The notes beneath the pieces were generated by a model. The model searched no databases, had not been told where the DNA came from, and saw only the letters and a list, made by a program, of their open reading frames with translations. The position numbers were made by a program, and so were the translations under genes. This document shows, one piece after another, positions 5,629 through 7,642 of a stretch of DNA of 7,642 nt. Within the stretch, counting starts at the first letter, position 1, and every line of letters begins with the position of its first letter. The stretch covers positions 1-7,642 of the forward strand of contig CANOUM010000071.1 in NCBI GenBank assembly GCA_947570515.1, in the 5' to 3' direction. The DNA comes from an uncultured Clostridia bacterium (GTDB lineage: Bacteria > Bacillota > Clostridia > Lachnospirales > Bianqueaceae).

Positions 5629-7642
5629 TTACGAATTTTCTTTTTTAAAAGACTGTTCCTTTGTCTCCTTTTGAATCGGCGTTTGCACTAGTCTCTCACC
5701 TTCTTTTACATTCCAGTTTTCCAGTGTTTCCCTCATCAATCTCTTGGCCGCTTCCACTTCGTCTTTAAACTCACGCGCAGAGATCCGAAAGGCGCCATGT
5801 CCCAGTACAATCATCTGTTCCGCCTGATCTGAGGTAGCGACCCGCACTTTATGATGCTTCCCTATTTCATACGTAACCCGCTCAATATAAGTATCTGCCG
5901 TTTCTGCCTGTTTCGTATAAACTACGTAAATATTATGATACTCCATCGTCTCCGCAGTATCCCTCGCCACACGGTAAGCATCAAATACCACAATACATAC
6001 GCATCGTTTCACGCTCTGATATGCACACAGCTGATCCAGCAGGAGCTGCCGTGCCAAATCCATATTTTCTTTCGCGATTTCTTTTAAATCCTGCCATGCA
6101 TAAATAATATTATAACCGTCTACCAGCAGATATTCCTCCTCCGCAATCTGCTCTCCGATCACACGCTTGTCCGTCTGTGCGCTCTGCTGAAACATCTCCC
6201 GGCTCCGCCGGATATCGGGCTGCTTAACCGGGCCATAGGTACGCTCAAAAATCGCCATCAGCTCCGCATCATCTGCCTGCGCTGTCCTTTGCTCCCGCAC
6301 TGGCATAGCCGCTGCTTTTGGGGGCTCCTTTTGCAGCTGCAGCTGACTGCTCACATGCATATAAGCATCTGCCTCATTCCATTTGACCGTAAAGCCCGCG
6401 CCATGGGCGCAAAATACGGAATCGCCCGGATTGTCCAAGTCCTTCTCTGCGTTATAAGCCAGCGTCTCTATGACCTCATCTACATTATGACAGGGCGCAT
6501 ACCCTTCCGGCAAACAGCTTAGGCGACCAAGGCCTTTTGTATAAGCAGCTACCTCTAGTGCATACCCCTGCAATTTAGCTACCGGTGCAGTACCAGTGAT
6601 AAGAGCCATACTCTGCCGTGTTTCCGGCGGCTCGAACTGTGCACTCATCCGCTGCAGGTCGGCCAGCGCGCGTCCTACCTGCTGACTGGGAATTTCCAAT
6701 TGAAACGCATACCACGGCTCCAGCAATACGCTTTTGGCTTTTAAAAGTCCCTGTCGTACCGCTCGATAGGTGGCCTGACGGAAATCGCCCCCCTCGGTAT
6801 GCTTCACATGAGCTCTTCCTGTCAGAAGTGTAATTTTCATATCAGTAATGGGAGAACCGGTGAGGACTCCCGGATAGCTGCGCTCTGTTAGATGCGTCAA
6901 AATCAGCCGCTGCCAGTTCTTTTCAAGCACATCTTCACTACAAGCCGTATCAAATACAAGGCCGCTTCCTTGTGCGCCGGGTTCCAGCAGCAAATGCACC
7001 TCGGCATAATGCCGAAGCGGTTCAAAATGCCCCATTCCTTCTACCGGCGCCTGAATCGTTTCCCGGTATACAATATTGCCCGGCCCAAAGCTGATTGCAA
7101 GTCCAAACCGATCTTTAACCAGCCTTTGCAGTACCTGCAGCTGAATCTCCCCCATCAGCTGTACATGAAGCTCCTTAAGCTGTGCATTCCAAACCACATG
7201 AAGCTGCGGATCCTCTTCCTCTAAGATTCGAAAATACTGCATTGCTGTATGCGGCTCGCAGCCTTCTGGCAAAATGACCTGATATGTCAGGAAGCTGTCT
7301 AATAACGGAACCTGTGAATCCTTCTCAGCCCCCAATCCTTCCCCCGGATATGTTTTGCTTAAGCCTGTTACTGCGCATACAGTCCCGGCTTCTGCCATCT
7401 CGGCTGTTTCATATTTGCTGCCGGAATATAAACGGATTTGATTGATCTTCTCTTCACCCTCTGCACATAAAATGCTGTCTTTTACTTTTAATGTACCGCC
7501 CGTTATTTTTAAATATGTCAGCCTTACTCCCTGTGGATCATAAACAACTTTATATACCTTAGCACCAAATTCTTCTTGATATTGCCTGCAGTTTGTATAG
7601 CGCTGCAGACCTTCTAAAAAATCTCCGACTGCCTGCAGTTTC
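5629..7642 (-). CDS. EF-G/Tet-like ribosomal factor fused to a YacP/Rae1-type NYN nuclease domain (N-terminus outside window)
   Basis: The frame is open from the TAA at 5629-5631 to the window edge, with 670 visible residues; the GTPase domain must lie beyond 7642. Visible order: domain II (about 1-95, with VRLTYLKITGGTLKVKDSI), domain III (about 111-195), domain IV (about 197-306, with TDMKITLLTGRAHVKHTEGG and DFRQATYRAVRQGLL) and domain V (about 307-385). Next is a conserved extension with NPGDSVFCAHGAGF (about 404-417) and a polar linker (about 432-501). An NYN/PIN-fold domain (about 503-631) carries LLVDGYNIIYAW, VVFDAYRVA, KQAETADTYIERV and VATSDQAEQ, matching YacP/Rae1, a ribosome-associated A-site endoribonuclease of B. 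subtilis. The tail is charged. The first part aligns with Tet(M)/EF-G-type factors, which bind near the A site. The fusion suggests a factor that reaches stalled or drug-bound ribosomes and cuts the mRNA. Related fusions in Clostridia are often labelled tetracycline resistance, but the domain IV tip differs from Tet(M), so drug resistance is unproven. No convincing terminator follows the stop. Confidence 0.88.
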   Translation of the reverse strand, partial: KLQAVGDFLEGLQRYTNCRQYQEEFGAKVYKVVYDPQGVRLTYLKITGGTLKVKDSILCAEGEEKINQIRLYSGSKYETAEMAEAGTVCAVTGLSKTYPGEGLGAEKDSQVPLLDSFLTYQVILPEGCEPHTAMQYFRILEEEDPQLHVVWNAQLKELHVQLMGEIQLQVLQRLVKDRFGLAISFGPGNIVYRETIQAPVEGMGHFEPLRHYAEVHLLLEPGAQGSGLVFDTACSEDVLEKNWQRLILTHLTERSYPGVLTGSPITDMKITLLTGRAHVKHTEGGDFRQATYRAVRQGLLKAKSVLLEPWYAFQLEIPSQQVGRALADLQRMSAQFEPPETRQSMALITGTAPVAKLQGYALEVAAYTKGLGRLSCLPEGYAPCHNVDEVIETLAYNAEKDLDNPGDSVFCAHGAGFTVKWNEADAYMHVSSQLQLQKEPPKAAAMPVREQRTAQADDAELMAIFERTYGPVKQPDIRRSREMFQQSAQTDKRVIGEQIAEEEYLLVDGYNIIYAWQDLKEIAKENMDLARQLLLDQLCAYQSVKRCVCIVVFDAYRVARDTAETMEYHNIYVVYTKQAETADTYIERVTYEIGKHHKVRVATSDQAEQMIVLGHGAFRISAREFKDEVEAAKRLMRETLENWNVKEGERLVQTPIQKETKEQSFKKENS

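Noticed and set aside
6892..7224. A 110-codon plus-strand open frame opposite the fusion gene
   Set aside because: It is a shadow of the conserved EF-G-like frame on the other strand, without a ribosome binding site or family resemblance.
5629..7642. Calling the large gene tet(M) or another named tetracycline-resistance gene
   Set aside because: The domain IV loop differs from Tet(M), an NYN domain is fused at the C-terminus, and the GTPase domain is not visible. A named resistance gene is not supported.

Overview
The window looks like chromosomal DNA from a low-to-mid GC Gram-positive anaerobe, most likely a gut Clostridia member (Lachnospiraceae or a relative). This is inferred from strong GGAGG-type ribosome binding sites, frequent TTG starts, extended -10 promoters, and the gene families present: a YfhO-type membrane protein, a GH95 glycosidase, a small HPr-kinase-like protein beside a minimal S24/S26 peptidase, a MATE exporter, and an EF-G/Tet-like factor fused to an NYN nuclease domain. 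No rRNA, tRNA, CRISPR array, insertion sequence or attachment site was seen.

Layout. Positions 1-686 (+) hold the C-terminal end of a YfhO-family membrane protein. It meets a complete GH95 glycosidase (681-2795, -) head-on, and the two frames overlap by six bases. The GH95 gene is transcribed away from a short divergent promoter region (2796-2901). From the other side of that region a two-gene unit runs rightward: an HPr-kinase-like ATP-binding protein (2902-3687, +) and a small soluble S24/S26 peptidase-like protein (3702-4055, +). A strong hairpin terminator (4062-4110) closes this unit. Facing it is a MATE-family exporter (4122-5507, -) with its own good promoter near 5565-5594. Upstream of that, and reading the same way, is the largest gene (5629 to beyond 7642, -). 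It encodes a ribosomal-protection/EF-G-like factor whose GTPase domain lies outside the window and whose C-terminus carries a YacP/Rae1-type NYN endonuclease domain.

How the parts may work together. The GH95 enzyme has no signal peptide, so it probably trims fucosylated or related oligosaccharides after uptake. The kinase/peptidase pair resembles part of the accessory cassettes found with PqqD-like proteins and RiPP-type maturation, but no PqqD or precursor peptide is visible, so its substrate is unknown. The fusion protein is the most striking item. It joins a factor expected to bind the ribosomal A site with a nuclease domain whose B. subtilis relative cuts mRNA in the A site, which suggests a one-protein ribosome-clearing or mRNA-cleaving device. 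Its neighbour, the MATE exporter, could belong to the same drug or stress response, but only adjacency supports this.
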